From the NCBI GenBank assembly GCA_020633415.1, contig JACKDQ010000012.1, positions 49,705 to 113,704 of the forward strand: a stretch of DNA of 64,000 nt, in the 5' to 3' direction. Source of the DNA: Deltaproteobacteria bacterium (GTDB lineage: Bacteria > Myxococcota_A > Polyangia > GCA-2747355). How positions within the stretch are numbered: the first letter of the stretch is position 1; each line of letters begins with the position of its first letter. Under the pieces are notes generated by a model, which ran no database searches, was not told the origin of the DNA, and was given only the letters and a program-made list of their open reading frames with translations. Both the position numbers and the translations under genes were made by a program. Below are positions 33,830-43,723 of the stretch, piece by piece.

Positions 33830-35065
33830 CTAATCGATGCTCTTGTGGACGTGCTCGGTAAGGTCACCGAGCATGTTGGTGTAGCTGCCGTATTCGTTGT
33901 CGTACCAGCCGAAGATCTTCGCGTGAGTAACCGGCACGTGGAGCGTCGCCGGCAGCTGCTTGCGCAGCGACGGGTCGAGGTCGCCGAGCTGCGCGAGGTC
34001 GACGGCGATAAAACCAGTGCGGGTGTGGGTCTCGCAGGCTTCGAGCGAGACGGCGGCGCGCAAACCGGTGACATCAGCGGGGACGTTTTGCCGCTCGGAG
34101 TAGTGCATCAGCTGGGTCTGCTCGGCGTACTGGCGGTAGATCTCGTTGAGCCGCGCGCGGTCGACGGCGGGCTGATTCGATCCCGACGGCGCCTGAAACG
34201 TCAGGTTGAGAATGATCAACGACAGCGTCGGCGTCGGAATGCGGACCGAATCGGCCATGAACCCGATACCGCTGACCTCGGGGATGACTTGCTCGAGGGC
34301 ATTTGCCGCGTTGGTCGAGGTGAGAATGATGCTGTTCAGCACCGAGCGGCTCTTGCGCAGGTCTTTGGCACCAGCTTTCGGCACCGAGTCGAGCACGCTC
34401 TGGGAGTTGGTCACGGCGTGCACCGTACTCATCGATGCGGTAAGCACTGACGAGGCATCGAGACTATCGAAGACCGGCTTGACCATGTGCGCCAAAGCGG
34501 TCGTCGTGCAAGATGCCGCCGAGAGCACAGCGTGCTTAGATGGGTCGAAGGCGTGATGGTTGATCCCGTAGATCAACGTGACAGCATCGTCGGGAATCTT
34601 GCGTTCACCTTTGACTTTGAACGCTGCGCTGTTGAGCACCACCCGAGCACCACCGCCGAGATGGCCGCGCAATGCGCCCTTGGCGTGGTCGAGCGGCAGC
34701 GTTGGATCGCAAAAGGCGCCGGTGGCGTCGACGACGACGTTGACACCGTTAGCGCGCCAGGGAATGTCCTTGGGATTGCGCTGGCGCTGCAACACCGTAA
34801 CGCGCGTCTTGGCAACCTGCAGCTCCCCAGCCTCTCGATCAACGATGCGTACACAGGGCGCGGCGTTGACGCCAAACAAGAAGCGATGCATCGATCCATA
34901 GGTCGAATCGGTTTCGATCGCTTGGCAGACCGCGTCGAGGTTGGGGCCCACCTCGCGACCGAGGTTGATCACGATCCGATCGAAGAACCCGCGCGCCACG
35001 TGATGCCAGAGCGTGAGCTTGCCGATGCGACCTAGTCCGTTGATACCGAGCGTTTTGTCATTCAT
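33830..35065 (-). CDS. Glyceraldehyde-3-phosphate dehydrogenase, long form
   Basis: 411 aa from the second of two adjacent ATGs (GGGAG 7 bases upstream). Rossmann motif GINGLGRIGK at 7-16, DATGAF, catalytic Cys186 in SAASCTTTALAHM and His216 in STVHAVTNSQSVLDS, and a conserved C-terminal WYDNEYGSYTNML. It catalyses oxidative phosphorylation of glyceraldehyde-3-phosphate in glycolysis. It is ~75 residues longer than ordinary GAPDH (~335), and the usual CTTN after the Cys reads CTTT. This fits a divergent long GAPDH class rather than the housekeeping gap gene, so no symbol is assigned. It is separated from the upstream dikinase gene by 130 bp. Confidence 0.9.
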   Translation of the reverse strand: MNDKTLGINGLGRIGKLTLWHHVARGFFDRIVINLGREVGPNLDAVCQAIETDSTYGSMHRFLFGVNAAPCVRIVDREAGELQVAKTRVTVLQRQRNPKDIPWRANGVNVVVDATGAFCDPTLPLDHAKGALRGHLGGGARVVLNSAAFKVKGERKIPDDAVTLIYGINHHAFDPSKHAVLSAASCTTTALAHMVKPVFDSLDASSVLTASMSTVHAVTNSQSVLDSVPKAGAKDLRKSRSVLNSIILTSTNAANALEQVIPEVSGIGFMADSVRIPTPTLSLIILNLTFQAPSGSNQPAVDRARLNEIYRQYAEQTQLMHYSERQNVPADVTGLRAAVSLEACETHTRTGFIAVDLAQLGDLDPSLRKQLPATLHVPVTHAKIFGWYDNEYGSYTNMLGDLTEHVHKSID

Positions 35066-35195
35066 CATCGCACTCCCTATTTGCCGCGCCGCGACACGCC
35101 GAAGGTACACCCTGGCGGCGATCGGAGCAATCGAAGCCGCACGCCGGCCAGATGATGCTTTGTTGTTTGATTACAGATGGATAAATTAGGACGCT

Positions 35196-38100
35196 CTAGC
35201 ACTCTCCGGGCGACCGAGCGATCGGGTGACGGCCAAGATAGACAGAGCCATCGATGCCGCTGATCGACAAGAAGTCGCCGACGTTCAGCGGACGGCCGGC
35301 GATCGACGACGTCTTGGCCTTGTCGTCGATCTCAAGGGCGCGACAGCCAACAACGCAGGTGCGATCGAGGCGTTGAGCGGCGATCGCCGCATGACTCGTC
35401 GCCCCACCGACTGCGGTCAACAGCCCGTCGCTGGCAACGATCAGGTCGATGTCGTCGGGAACCGTATCCGGTCGCAACAGCAGAATCGGCTCGTTGCCAA
35501 ACTCGCGGCGCAGACGATCGATCTCGTCACCGTTGCGCGCGACACGTCCAACGAAGGCCGCACCGCCAACGCCGACGCCGCTGGCCACGCGCGCCTCGGC
35601 GAGCGCCTCACTGGCGACGAAGGTCTGGATGCTACTCCGCTTGGCCAACACGGCATTGCGCGACTGCAAGACGAATACGCCATCGGGTGAGTCGTTTTCG
35701 AAGGTGAACTCGACCTCTTGGTGTTGCAGGCCCTCGCCCTCGATCAGTAGCTGAGCGAAGCGCAGCAACCGCGCAAAGACATCGGGAAATTCAGCCTGCA
35801 ACGACCGTCGGCGACCACGCCCTTCTTCTTCGCGCTGGCGCTCGGTGATCGGGAAGGTCTCGACCAGACCAGAGACGACGTCCTCGCCTTGTCCCTGAAC
35901 GATGTAATCGCCGTAAAGCTCGACCTTTTCCGACGGGCGCCGCGGATGAACGGTGAGAAACACACCGGTGCCACTGCGCCCGTGCAGGTTTCCATAGACC
36001 ATGTGCTGCACGGTCACCGCGGTTCCCCAGTCGTCGGCGATTTGTAGCGCGCGACGATAGGCCTGGGCGCGATCGGACCACCATGAACGCAAGACCAGGT
36101 CGATGCCGCCGCGCAATTGCTGATACGGATCGTCGGGAAGCGCCAAGCCGTGGTCGGCAACCAGTTCGCCGTAGCGCAGCGCCAACGCCTTCATCTCGTC
36201 GGGAGGAAGCAGGTTCTTCTTCGGCACCGAGGTCGCCTGCTTGCTCTGGCGCATCAGCTCATCGAACAGGTCGCGATCGATGCCGTGGGCCATACCCCAA
36301 CCCTGACACAACCGACGGTAGGCGTCCCAGGCGCCCCAGCGCGACCGTGAGTAGTTGGCAAAGCCGTCAGCGATCGCCGGGGTCATGCCAACGTTGAGCA
36401 GCGTATCGAGCATACCCGGCATGCTCACCGCCGAGCCGGAGCGCACCGAAAGCAACAGCGGCCGCCTGGGATCGCCGAACCGACAATCGGTGCGTCGCTC
36501 GAGGTCGGCAACTTGTTCGGTGAGCTTTTCAAAGAACTCTTCGCTGCAGCGGTCGTAGGCGCTGATCGCTTGCTGGCAACGAAACAGCTCGGTCGTTACC
36601 ACGAACCCCGAGGGGATCGGCAGGCCCAAGTTGGCCAGCCGATTGATCATATAGCCCTTGTTGCCGAGATGGGTCACTCCGGAGTGTCGCTTGTCGTCGG
36701 TACCGATCGGAACGAAGCAACGCCCGACGTCGTAGCTCATCAGCAAGGTCATCGTAAAATCGTCAAGCGCGTCCCGTTGGGCCTGAAGGCCCTCGAGGAT
36801 CGCGCCGACCAGATTGTCCAAACGCTGCAGTCCAATCGACTGGGCCAACTGATCGCGGAAGAAGCCTTCGGAAACACGCAAGCATGTTTCGCGGGTCGAC
36901 TCTCCCGGGCGAACTTCGATGCAACCGGTTTGGCGCAGGCGCGCGACGATGCGATCGAGCACGTCGGAGTAGGCGTCGAGGTAACGCAGGCGGATCAGAT
37001 TGCGCAGCGAGTCGGCGATCTGTTGAAAGATGTTGATGAACTGCTGAACACTGAAGCCGTGACCGTGTAGCGCTTGTTCGAGCATTTCGATGCCCGCGGC
37101 CAAACCACGCGCACGACAACCATCGACGCGTACAGCGCGCAAGAACAGCTTGAGCCAGTCCAGCACGTGCCAGAGGGTCCGCCCGCAGATATAGTCGAGA
37201 TTCTGTTCGGCGATCATCCGCTGGAACAGCGTGTCAACCAGCGACTCGAGACGAAAGGTCAGTCCCATCGCCTCGAAGCGCTCCTCGCGGTAGCGCCCAT
37301 ACATACTGGGAATGCCGACCGCAACATGCCGTTTGCGGTAGATGTCTTCTACTGCCTCGGTCGGCCGACGGTCCAAGATGATCTTTTTCAGTCGCTCCAA
37401 AACCGTCAGTGCGGCGTCGATCGCCGCTTCGAAATCGCGCTGCTCGAGCGCCGCCTCGAAGCGGCTGAGCACCTGACCGTCGATTCGATGAAACCCGCGC
37501 AGCTGCTTGAGCAACCCACCGTGATCGACGCGGTACTTGCGCGCGATCAACTCGCGTAGTCGATAAAGCAGCAGCGCGCGACGGGTATCGATCGGGTCTT
37601 GATCGGCGAAATCCTTGACCCGCTCCTCGACGTCGCGGGGGCGCAAAGCGACCAACGCTTCGACCGACTCCTCGGGACGTCGCAGCAAACGGAAAATACG
37701 CTGCATCGCCTCGCACTCGGGGGTCCCCTTAAGCTGATGATAGGTGTTGTCGGGCAAATAGCGCCGCAGCCCCTGCGGATCACCGCTGCCCCAATAGCGG
37801 ATGATCTCATCGGTGAATTCGATCAGCAGCGGGTTACTCTCGACGTGACACTGTTTGCGAAGAAAGTGGCAAAGCGGATCTCCGCGTTCGCGTAGCTCAT
37901 CGATCTCCGTCGAGACATCGCGAATTTCCCCTTCGGCACCAATGTGGCTGAAATAGACCGGAAGCAGCTGCAGCAAGCGCTTGACCAGCAGGTAGATCGG
38001 CTCGATCGGTGCAGCGAGCAGTGCGGATACGTCGCGCTGAAACAGATCGGTATCGGCGATGAATACCCCGCCCAGTTTGAGCTGCACCGTCAACGCCGCT

Positions 38101-39296
38101 GTCAGCGCCTCGGTCAACTGGGGTGCGGCGCGTATCAACTCGAACAGCGTGCGAATGTTCTTGATATGGTCGGGATCGACGCGAACCTGCCAGTCATCGG
38201 TATACCCGGCAAAGTCGGGGCGATGAAAATCGAGGTCGAGGATCTGCTCGATCAACACGCGACAATCGTCGGGACGTTTGGCCTTTTTCAGAACGTCGAG
38301 ACCGATCGTGCGCACCAGGTCTAGCGTCCCGTGGCGGCTAGGCACTTCGCGTAAGATCGCGAAGGTGCGTGCGACAAACGCGTCGAGCTGCGGCCCAACG
38401 TCGGGGCTGGCCATCGTCCAGGTGCGATTGATCTGGTGGATCGCGGCGGTGTGAATCGACGATAGCGCCGGACTGCGCAAGATGCGGGTCAGCCAATCGA
38501 TCAACCGCAACCGGCCTTCGAGGTCGTCTCCTTCGAGATCGGTCGCCGCATCGAGGTAGCATTGGATCAGTCGCGCGTTGTCGTAAAGGACGAGCACCTG
38601 CTCGGCCTCGAGGTGTTCAGCGGTTTCGAGCGCCGTAAGCTGTGCTTGCTGCTGGCGAAGCGCTGCGTGGGTCGCCGGAACCAGCGTCGCGGGCACCGCT
38701 CTGCCGTCGAGCCAGCCGGTCGGATCTTCTTGGGCCAGCCAATGCTCAACGGTCAGGGCGTTGAGCTTGAGCAGCAAGGAGAGCGCTGCCTGGGTGCAAG
38801 GGAGGTCCGGCGCCTGCTCGCTTAGGGCCTCGGCGAACCGCCTAAGTGGTGCAGCGCAGCCCATCACCAGCTCGACGTCATCGGCGAGTAGCTGATGGAG
38901 CCGGCTCACCGAGCGTTCGATCGCTGCCTCGCCTTGCTCGCAATGTTGGCAGAGCGCGGTCAGATAGAGCACCAGCGAACGCAGCGTTGCCGCGCGCTGC
39001 TGGGCTGGGCCCTCGCTGAGGATCTTGTCGTAGAAGCCGCAGAGCAGAGTCATCGCCTCGCCGCCCCGCGGATGGCGACTGTACAGCGCGGCGTCGCTGA
39101 GCGCCCGATAGTGTAGATCTTCGAGCGTCTGAGCCCAACCCACATACTGGTGGTTGATCTCTTCGAGCAGTTTCTCGGTCGCCTGCTGAACGCCAAAACG
39201 CGACGCCGTCACCTCGAGTAGCAAACGATGCTCCTCGGGAATAACCACTGGCACGCGCGTGCGCGCCAGGTTGACCTCAAGAGCTTTGGAGCGCAT
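35196..39296 (-). CDS. Giant PPDK/PEP-synthase-like dikinase without PEP-binding barrel
   Basis: 1366 aa from ATG 39296 (TTG 39323 is an alternative). The first ~840 residues are almost entirely helical and unassigned. A PPDK-type ATP-grasp region follows (HLGNKGYMINRLANLGLPIPSGF, LLSVRSGSAVSMPGMLDTLLN, YIVQGQGEDVVSGL, EFTFENDSPDGVFVLQSR). The C-terminus is a phosphohistidine swivel domain with GGATSHAAIAAQ, His near 1302. The protein stops there. The PEP/pyruvate TIM barrel of PPDK and PEP synthase is missing, so the phosphoryl acceptor must differ. Glucan-water-dikinase-like or regulatory dikinase activity is possible. The helical half may bind that target. Monocistronic; GAPDH is the downstream neighbour. 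Confidence 0.88.
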   Translation of the reverse strand: MRSKALEVNLARTRVPVVIPEEHRLLLEVTASRFGVQQATEKLLEEINHQYVGWAQTLEDLHYRALSDAALYSRHPRGGEAMTLLCGFYDKILSEGPAQQRAATLRSLVLYLTALCQHCEQGEAAIERSVSRLHQLLADDVELVMGCAAPLRRFAEALSEQAPDLPCTQAALSLLLKLNALTVEHWLAQEDPTGWLDGRAVPATLVPATHAALRQQQAQLTALETAEHLEAEQVLVLYDNARLIQCYLDAATDLEGDDLEGRLRLIDWLTRILRSPALSSIHTAAIHQINRTWTMASPDVGPQLDAFVARTFAILREVPSRHGTLDLVRTIGLDVLKKAKRPDDCRVLIEQILDLDFHRPDFAGYTDDWQVRVDPDHIKNIRTLFELIRAAPQLTEALTAALTVQLKLGGVFIADTDLFQRDVSALLAAPIEPIYLLVKRLLQLLPVYFSHIGAEGEIRDVSTEIDELRERGDPLCHFLRKQCHVESNPLLIEFTDEIIRYWGSGDPQGLRRYLPDNTYHQLKGTPECEAMQRIFRLLRRPEESVEALVALRPRDVEERVKDFADQDPIDTRRALLLYRLRELIARKYRVDHGGLLKQLRGFHRIDGQVLSRFEAALEQRDFEAAIDAALTVLERLKKIILDRRPTEAVEDIYRKRHVAVGIPSMYGRYREERFEAMGLTFRLESLVDTLFQRMIAEQNLDYICGRTLWHVLDWLKLFLRAVRVDGCRARGLAAGIEMLEQALHGHGFSVQQFINIFQQIADSLRNLIRLRYLDAYSDVLDRIVARLRQTGCIEVRPGESTRETCLRVSEGFFRDQLAQSIGLQRLDNLVGAILEGLQAQRDALDDFTMTLLMSYDVGRCFVPIGTDDKRHSGVTHLGNKGYMINRLANLGLPIPSGFVVTTELFRCQQAISAYDRCSEEFFEKLTEQVADLERRTDCRFGDPRRPLLLSVRSGSAVSMPGMLDTLLNVGMTPAIADGFANYSRSRWGAWDAYRRLCQGWGMAHGIDRDLFDELMRQSKQATSVPKKNLLPPDEMKALALRYGELVADHGLALPDDPYQQLRGGIDLVLRSWWSDRAQAYRRALQIADDWGTAVTVQHMVYGNLHGRSGTGVFLTVHPRRPSEKVELYGDYIVQGQGEDVVSGLVETFPITERQREEEGRGRRRSLQAEFPDVFARLLRFAQLLIEGEGLQHQEVEFTFENDSPDGVFVLQSRNAVLAKRSSIQTFVASEALAEARVASGVGVGGAAFVGRVARNGDEIDRLRREFGNEPILLLRPDTVPDDIDLIVASDGLLTAVGGATSHAAIAAQRLDRTCVVGCRALEIDDKAKTSSIAGRPLNVGDFLSISGIDGSVYLGRHPIARSPGEC

Positions 39297-39487
39297 AAAA
39301 GCGAGTTTACCTCGCGGCAACAAAAGGAGCGATCGCTATCGCGCGAGCCGAAATGCCGCTGACATGCCCGCCATGGTGGCACAGTCAAAGTTGGCACAAC
39401 CCGGCCGACGGCCAGCCAAAACCGCGTTTGGACGAGCGGATTGGCTTGGCACGCATGCTGAATAGCAACGGGACAGGAGGTGACTCG

Positions 39488-41593
39488 ATGGTCCGCTTCG
39501 GCTTAGTGATCGCAGCGCTGTGGGTGACGGCCTGCGCCGCGCCCTGGGAAAAAACAGACCCTGAGACGGGTATCCCGTTGCTGGAGCTCGGAGAGCGGAA
39601 GCCGGAGCAAGCAACGCAGATCAAAAGCGCGGACTATGCGCTGACCACAACCAGCTGCACCCAGCTAGCCGCAGACCTGCGTCGCGCCGCCATCGCCCAG
39701 CTTCTCGCTGATACGCAGGCGCGCTTCGCCGCGGATTGGCGCGCTCAGGAGAACTGTGGCCAAGACCCCTATTATCCGACGGGCTATGGTCCCGACGCGG
39801 GCGTGGCGATGGCCGACGCTTCGTCAGCGCCGATGCCGACGCAATCCGGCGATCCAGAGGGCCATTCAGAGACCAACAACCAGGTCGCTGGGGTCGACGA
39901 AGCCGACATCGTCAAGACCGACGGCTACCACATCTACCTGATCTCGGGCAGCAGCCTGCAGATCGTCCAAGCCTGGCCGGCCCACCACACCAAGGTCGTG
40001 GCCAACGTGGCGCTCCCCGACCAGCCGAAGAAGATGTTCGTGCTCGGCGACCGGCTGCTGCTCTATAGCGGTCATGGCAGCGGCACGCCGCCCAAAGAAT
40101 GCACCTACGGTTACAACTGCATCCCTACCGGCGATGGCCAACCGACAACGTTGCGCCTTTACGACATCAGCGACCGCGCTCAGCCCAAACTGCTGCGCGA
40201 GATCGATCTCTCGGGCTCGCTGCTCGCCGCGCGGCGCATCGGCGAGACGATCTACACCGTGGTCACCCAGCCGGCGATCAATCCGGTTGACCAAATGCGA
40301 CTCAGGCCGCCTGGCCTCGATATCTGCACCACGTCGAAGCGCGGCATCTATCGGGCCTATCTTTCGCAGCTGATCGAAAACGTCGAGCAATTGCTCAAGG
40401 CCGATTTTTCCAGCTATCTGCCGACGGCCAAAGACAGCGCGGGCCACCCCGATCCGTTTGCCCAGTGCGGCGAACTACACGCCTCGCCGCTGGGCGATGG
40501 CGACCAATTCACCTCGCTGCTGGCGCTCTCACTCAAAGCCGACAAGCCGCTGTCCGCGACGACCCTGTTCAGTCGACCGGGCACGGTCTACGCCTCAAAG
40601 GCCGCGCTGTATCTCGCGGTGCCCCGTCAGCACTACGTCGCTTCGAACCAACCTTGGTACGATGGCTATGAGACGGTCGAAGAGTTAACGGTGATCCACA
40701 AGTTCGCCCTCGATCCGGCTGCGGTTAACAGCAGCTACGTCGCTAGCGGTGCCGTTGAAGGACGCCCGCTCAATCAATTCTCCCTCGACGAGTACGACGG
40801 TTATCTGCGCATCGCACTAACTACCGGAAGTCTAGGCTGGTCGTCAGAAAATGGCGTAACGATCCTGCAGCAGCAACAAAAGCGCTTGAAGATCGTCGGC
40901 TCGCTGACCGGTCTAGCGCCAACCGAAGACATTCGTGCGGTGCGCTTCGACGCAACCCACGGCTACGTGGTGACCTTCAAGAAGACCGACCCACTCTACG
41001 TGATCGATCTTTCCTCGCCGACGGCACCCAAGCTGCTCGGCGAACTCAAGATCCCCGGCTTTTCGACCTACATGCAAAAGATCGGCGACGGCAAGCTGCT
41101 CTCTTTGGGCTACGACGGCGATGATCAGGGTAGCTTCGCCTGGTTCACCGGCGTTTCCCTGCAACTGTTCGACGTGAGCGATCCGACCAACCCGTTACTC
41201 AAGCATAAACATGTGATCGGTACGCGTGGCTCCAGCTCCGAGGCGCTAACCAACCACCTGGCTTTCACCTACTACGGGCCCAAGGATCTGTTGGTCTTGC
41301 CGATCACGATTTGTGAGGAGAGTCAGGGAGGCGGGAACTACGGCGAGCAGCTGACGTTCAGCGGTGCGCTGCTACTCAACGTCGACTTCGACAAAGGCTT
41401 TTCGCTGCGCGGCAGCGTCGAGCACCCGCTCAGCAGCAGTTACTATGGCTGTCACAACTGGTGGACCGACGCCAGCTCGCAGGTCAAACGAACGCTGGTG
41501 ATCGACAACTATGTCTACTCGCTGTCGGAGCAACTACTGAAGGTCACCGACCTCTCAGCCCCCGAGCAAGATCTGGTCTCGCTCGGCCTGTAG
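39488..41593 (+). CDS. Beta-propeller lipoprotein (PF09826-type)
   Basis: 701 aa from ATG 39488, GGAGG 7 bases upstream. Lipobox VTAC, lipid Cys16. The family hallmark TNNQVAGVDEADIVKTDGYHIY occurs near residue 135, with later GFSTYMQKIGDGKLLSLGYDGDDQG and LQLFDVSDPTNPLLKHK blades. The family (C-terminal beta-propeller domain proteins, ~600-700 aa, exported) has no settled biochemical role. The length here is normal. It is divergent from the dikinase and convergent with dapD; probably monocistronic. Confidence 0.88.
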   Translation: MVRFGLVIAALWVTACAAPWEKTDPETGIPLLELGERKPEQATQIKSADYALTTTSCTQLAADLRRAAIAQLLADTQARFAADWRAQENCGQDPYYPTGYGPDAGVAMADASSAPMPTQSGDPEGHSETNNQVAGVDEADIVKTDGYHIYLISGSSLQIVQAWPAHHTKVVANVALPDQPKKMFVLGDRLLLYSGHGSGTPPKECTYGYNCIPTGDGQPTTLRLYDISDRAQPKLLREIDLSGSLLAARRIGETIYTVVTQPAINPVDQMRLRPPGLDICTTSKRGIYRAYLSQLIENVEQLLKADFSSYLPTAKDSAGHPDPFAQCGELHASPLGDGDQFTSLLALSLKADKPLSATTLFSRPGTVYASKAALYLAVPRQHYVASNQPWYDGYETVEELTVIHKFALDPAAVNSSYVASGAVEGRPLNQFSLDEYDGYLRIALTTGSLGWSSENGVTILQQQQKRLKIVGSLTGLAPTEDIRAVRFDATHGYVVTFKKTDPLYVIDLSSPTAPKLLGELKIPGFSTYMQKIGDGKLLSLGYDGDDQGSFAWFTGVSLQLFDVSDPTNPLLKHKHVIGTRGSSSEALTNHLAFTYYGPKDLLVLPITICEESQGGGNYGEQLTFSGALLLNVDFDKGFSLRGSVEHPLSSSYYGCHNWWTDASSQVKRTLVIDNYVYSLSEQLLKVTDLSAPEQDLVSLGL

Positions 41594-41694
41594 GGCCGAG
41601 GGCCGCTTGACCGACCCGCGCAGGCGCTTTATGCGGCGCCGGTGGTGTGCGGCAAAGTGTCCCGCGCGGGTTGATCACGAGCTACAGCGCCGAG

Positions 41695-42516
41695 CTAGAC
41701 CGAGAGCGAGAACTCGCGCAGCACCTGATTGAGCGAGGTTTTGCGATCGGTCGATGCCTTGCGCTGGCCGATGATCAACGCGCAGGGCGTATCGTAGGTG
41801 CCGGCGGCGAAGGTCTTGGGGCGCATCCCGGAGATCACCACCGAACGGGCGGGCACGCGGCCCTTGACGACCTGCTCGGTCTCACCGGTGACGTCGACGA
41901 TCGGAGTCGAGGCGGTCAGCACAACGTTGGCACCGAGCACCGCCTCTTCTTCGACGTGAACGCCCTCGACGACGATGCAGCGCGAGCCGATAAACGCACC
42001 GTCTTCGATGATCACCGGCTTGGCGCCGGGCGGCTCGAGCACACCGCCGATACCAACGCCGCCCGAAAGATGCACCCCACGGCCAATCTGCGCGCAGGAG
42101 CCCACCGTCGCCCAGGTATCCACCATGCTGCCGGCACCGACCCAGGCACCGATGTTAACGTAGCCGGGCATGACCACCACGCCGCGCTCGACAAAACTGC
42201 CGTAGCGCAGGGTCGCGGGCGGAACAACGCGCACACCAAGCGCTTCGAAGCCGCGCTTGAGCGGGATCTTGTCGTAGTACTCAAACGGCCCGACCTCATG
42301 AACAGCCATTTTCGCCAGGCGGAAATAGAAAAGGATCGCTTGCTTGGTCCAGGCGTTGACGATCCAACCGTCAGCGGTCTTTTCGGCGACGCGTACCCGT
42401 CCCGTGTCGAGAGCCTCGAGGGTCTGCTCAACTGCCTGTTGATAGGGCTTCTGCTCGAGCAACGCCTCGTCGGCGACGAGCTCTTCGATCGATTGTTTGA
42501 GTGCTTGAAGTTCCAT
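41695..42516 (-). CDS. dapD: Tetrahydrodipicolinate N-succinyltransferase
   Basis: 273 aa from ATG 42516, matching the usual DapD length (~274). The N-terminal helical domain is followed by a left-handed beta-helix of hexapeptide repeats (VVMPGYVNIGAWVGAGSMVD, ATVGSCAQIGRGVHLSGGVG, VIIEDGAFIGSRCIVV). It transfers succinyl from succinyl-CoA to tetrahydrodipicolinate, the first committed step of the succinylase branch of DAP synthesis. It begins 5 bp after the dapC stop, so the two are co-transcribed; dapE completes the branch elsewhere in this window. Confidence 0.96.
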   Translation of the reverse strand: MELQALKQSIEELVADEALLEQKPYQQAVEQTLEALDTGRVRVAEKTADGWIVNAWTKQAILFYFRLAKMAVHEVGPFEYYDKIPLKRGFEALGVRVVPPATLRYGSFVERGVVVMPGYVNIGAWVGAGSMVDTWATVGSCAQIGRGVHLSGGVGIGGVLEPPGAKPVIIEDGAFIGSRCIVVEGVHVEEEAVLGANVVLTASTPIVDVTGETEQVVKGRVPARSVVISGMRPKTFAAGTYDTPCALIIGQRKASTDRKTSLNQVLREFSLSV

Positions 42517-42521
42517 CTCTC

Positions 42522-43667
42522 TCACAAAGCCTTGCGCCAAACCTCGACGGCGCGCCGGCAGTCTTCGACCGTCGGCACGAGCGCCAGTCGAACGTAGGGT
42601 TGGTCGACGCCGTGCAGTGGCGCCGGGGAAACGATTATGCCCACCTCGGCCAAGCGCTGAGCGTAGGCCATGGCGTCCTGTTCATTGGGCGTCTTGACCC
42701 AGATGTAGAGCGTGGCACGGCAGGGCAGATGCTCGATGCGATGTTGGGCAAAGAACTCGAGCAGCACGTCGCGCTTTTCGCGAAAGGTGCGTCGTCGCAG
42801 ATCGACATGAGCGTCGTCGGACCAGGCGGCGACCGCAGCGCGTTGAACGACATCGGTGCTGGCAGTGCCAAAGTTGGCCCGCGCCTTGGCCAGCACGCTG
42901 ATCAGTTGCGCGTCACCTGCAATGAAGCCGCTGCGGTAGCCCGTCATCCCCGAGCGCTTCGAGAGCGAGTGAAAGGTCAAAACGTTGGTCAGCTGACCCT
43001 GTAGCAACGATGGCGGTGGGGGATCGTCTAGGTAGAGGTCGACGTAACACTCGTCGCCGCAAAGCAGCAACTCGTGATCCGCGGCGAACTGCTGCAACCG
43101 GTCGAGGTAGTCGCGTTCGGCGACGACGCCAGTCGGATTGTGCGGGTAATTGGTCCAGATGATCGCTGTTTGCGCGATCGCTTGGCGATCGAGCTTCCAG
43201 GGCTCAAGCAGATACCCCGCATCGGGGCGCAGCTCGACCGGCCAGGGCGTACCACCGGCGAACAGGGTACCGCGCTCGTAGACCGGATAGCCGGGGATTC
43301 CGTAGAGCACCCGGGGACGACGGCTTGGGTTGAGAAAGACCAGCGGCAGGTGAAAGATCGCTTCTTTCGCCCCACTGCACGGCAAGATCTGGGTGTCCGG
43401 GTCAAGGCTGACCGCGAAACGCCGCTTAATCCAGGCCGCACAGGCCCGACGAAACGTCGACTCACCGCGCACCGTCGGGTATTGGCTGATCGTCGGCAAC
43501 GCGTCGACAAACGCTTGGCGGATCGCCGGATCGGTTGGCTCGAGTGGATCGCCAACGGAAAAATCAAAGACATCGACACCCGCTTCGATCGCCGCATCAC
43601 GCGTTTGGTAGAGCGCTTCGGCGGGATATGTCGTCAACTGGCTGACGACGGGGTTGAGATCGACCAT
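42522..43667 (-). CDS. dapC: Succinyldiaminopimelate transaminase (class I aminotransferase)
   Basis: 381 aa. Fold-type I PLP enzyme with YPHNPTG (~174-180), CGDECYVDLY (Asp for the pyridine nitrogen) and Schiff-base Lys237 in TFHSLSKRSGMTGYRSGF. Adjacency to dapD supports the substrate N-succinyl-2-amino-6-oxopimelate with glutamate as donor. First gene of the dapC-dapD operon. TAACGT ends 6 bases before the ATG and there is no ribosome-binding site, so leaderless translation is likely. Confidence 0.92.
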   Translation of the reverse strand: MVDLNPVVSQLTTYPAEALYQTRDAAIEAGVDVFDFSVGDPLEPTDPAIRQAFVDALPTISQYPTVRGESTFRRACAAWIKRRFAVSLDPDTQILPCSGAKEAIFHLPLVFLNPSRRPRVLYGIPGYPVYERGTLFAGGTPWPVELRPDAGYLLEPWKLDRQAIAQTAIIWTNYPHNPTGVVAERDYLDRLQQFAADHELLLCGDECYVDLYLDDPPPPSLLQGQLTNVLTFHSLSKRSGMTGYRSGFIAGDAQLISVLAKARANFGTASTDVVQRAAVAAWSDDAHVDLRRRTFREKRDVLLEFFAQHRIEHLPCRATLYIWVKTPNEQDAMAYAQRLAEVGIIVSPAPLHGVDQPYVRLALVPTVEDCRRAVEVWRKAL

Positions 43668-43673
43668 CGGCTG

Positions 43674-43679
43674 ACGTTA
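43674..43679 (-). promoter_or_regulatory. -10-like TAACGT, 6 nt before dapC ATG (leaderless candidate)
   Basis: Same spacing as the boxes before dapE, the M28 peptidase, the thioesterase and the DUF2461 gene. Confidence 0.42.
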
Positions 43680-43723
43680 GCACGAAAGTTATCCGAGAAA
43701 ACCCTGCCACAGAGCAGGAGCGA

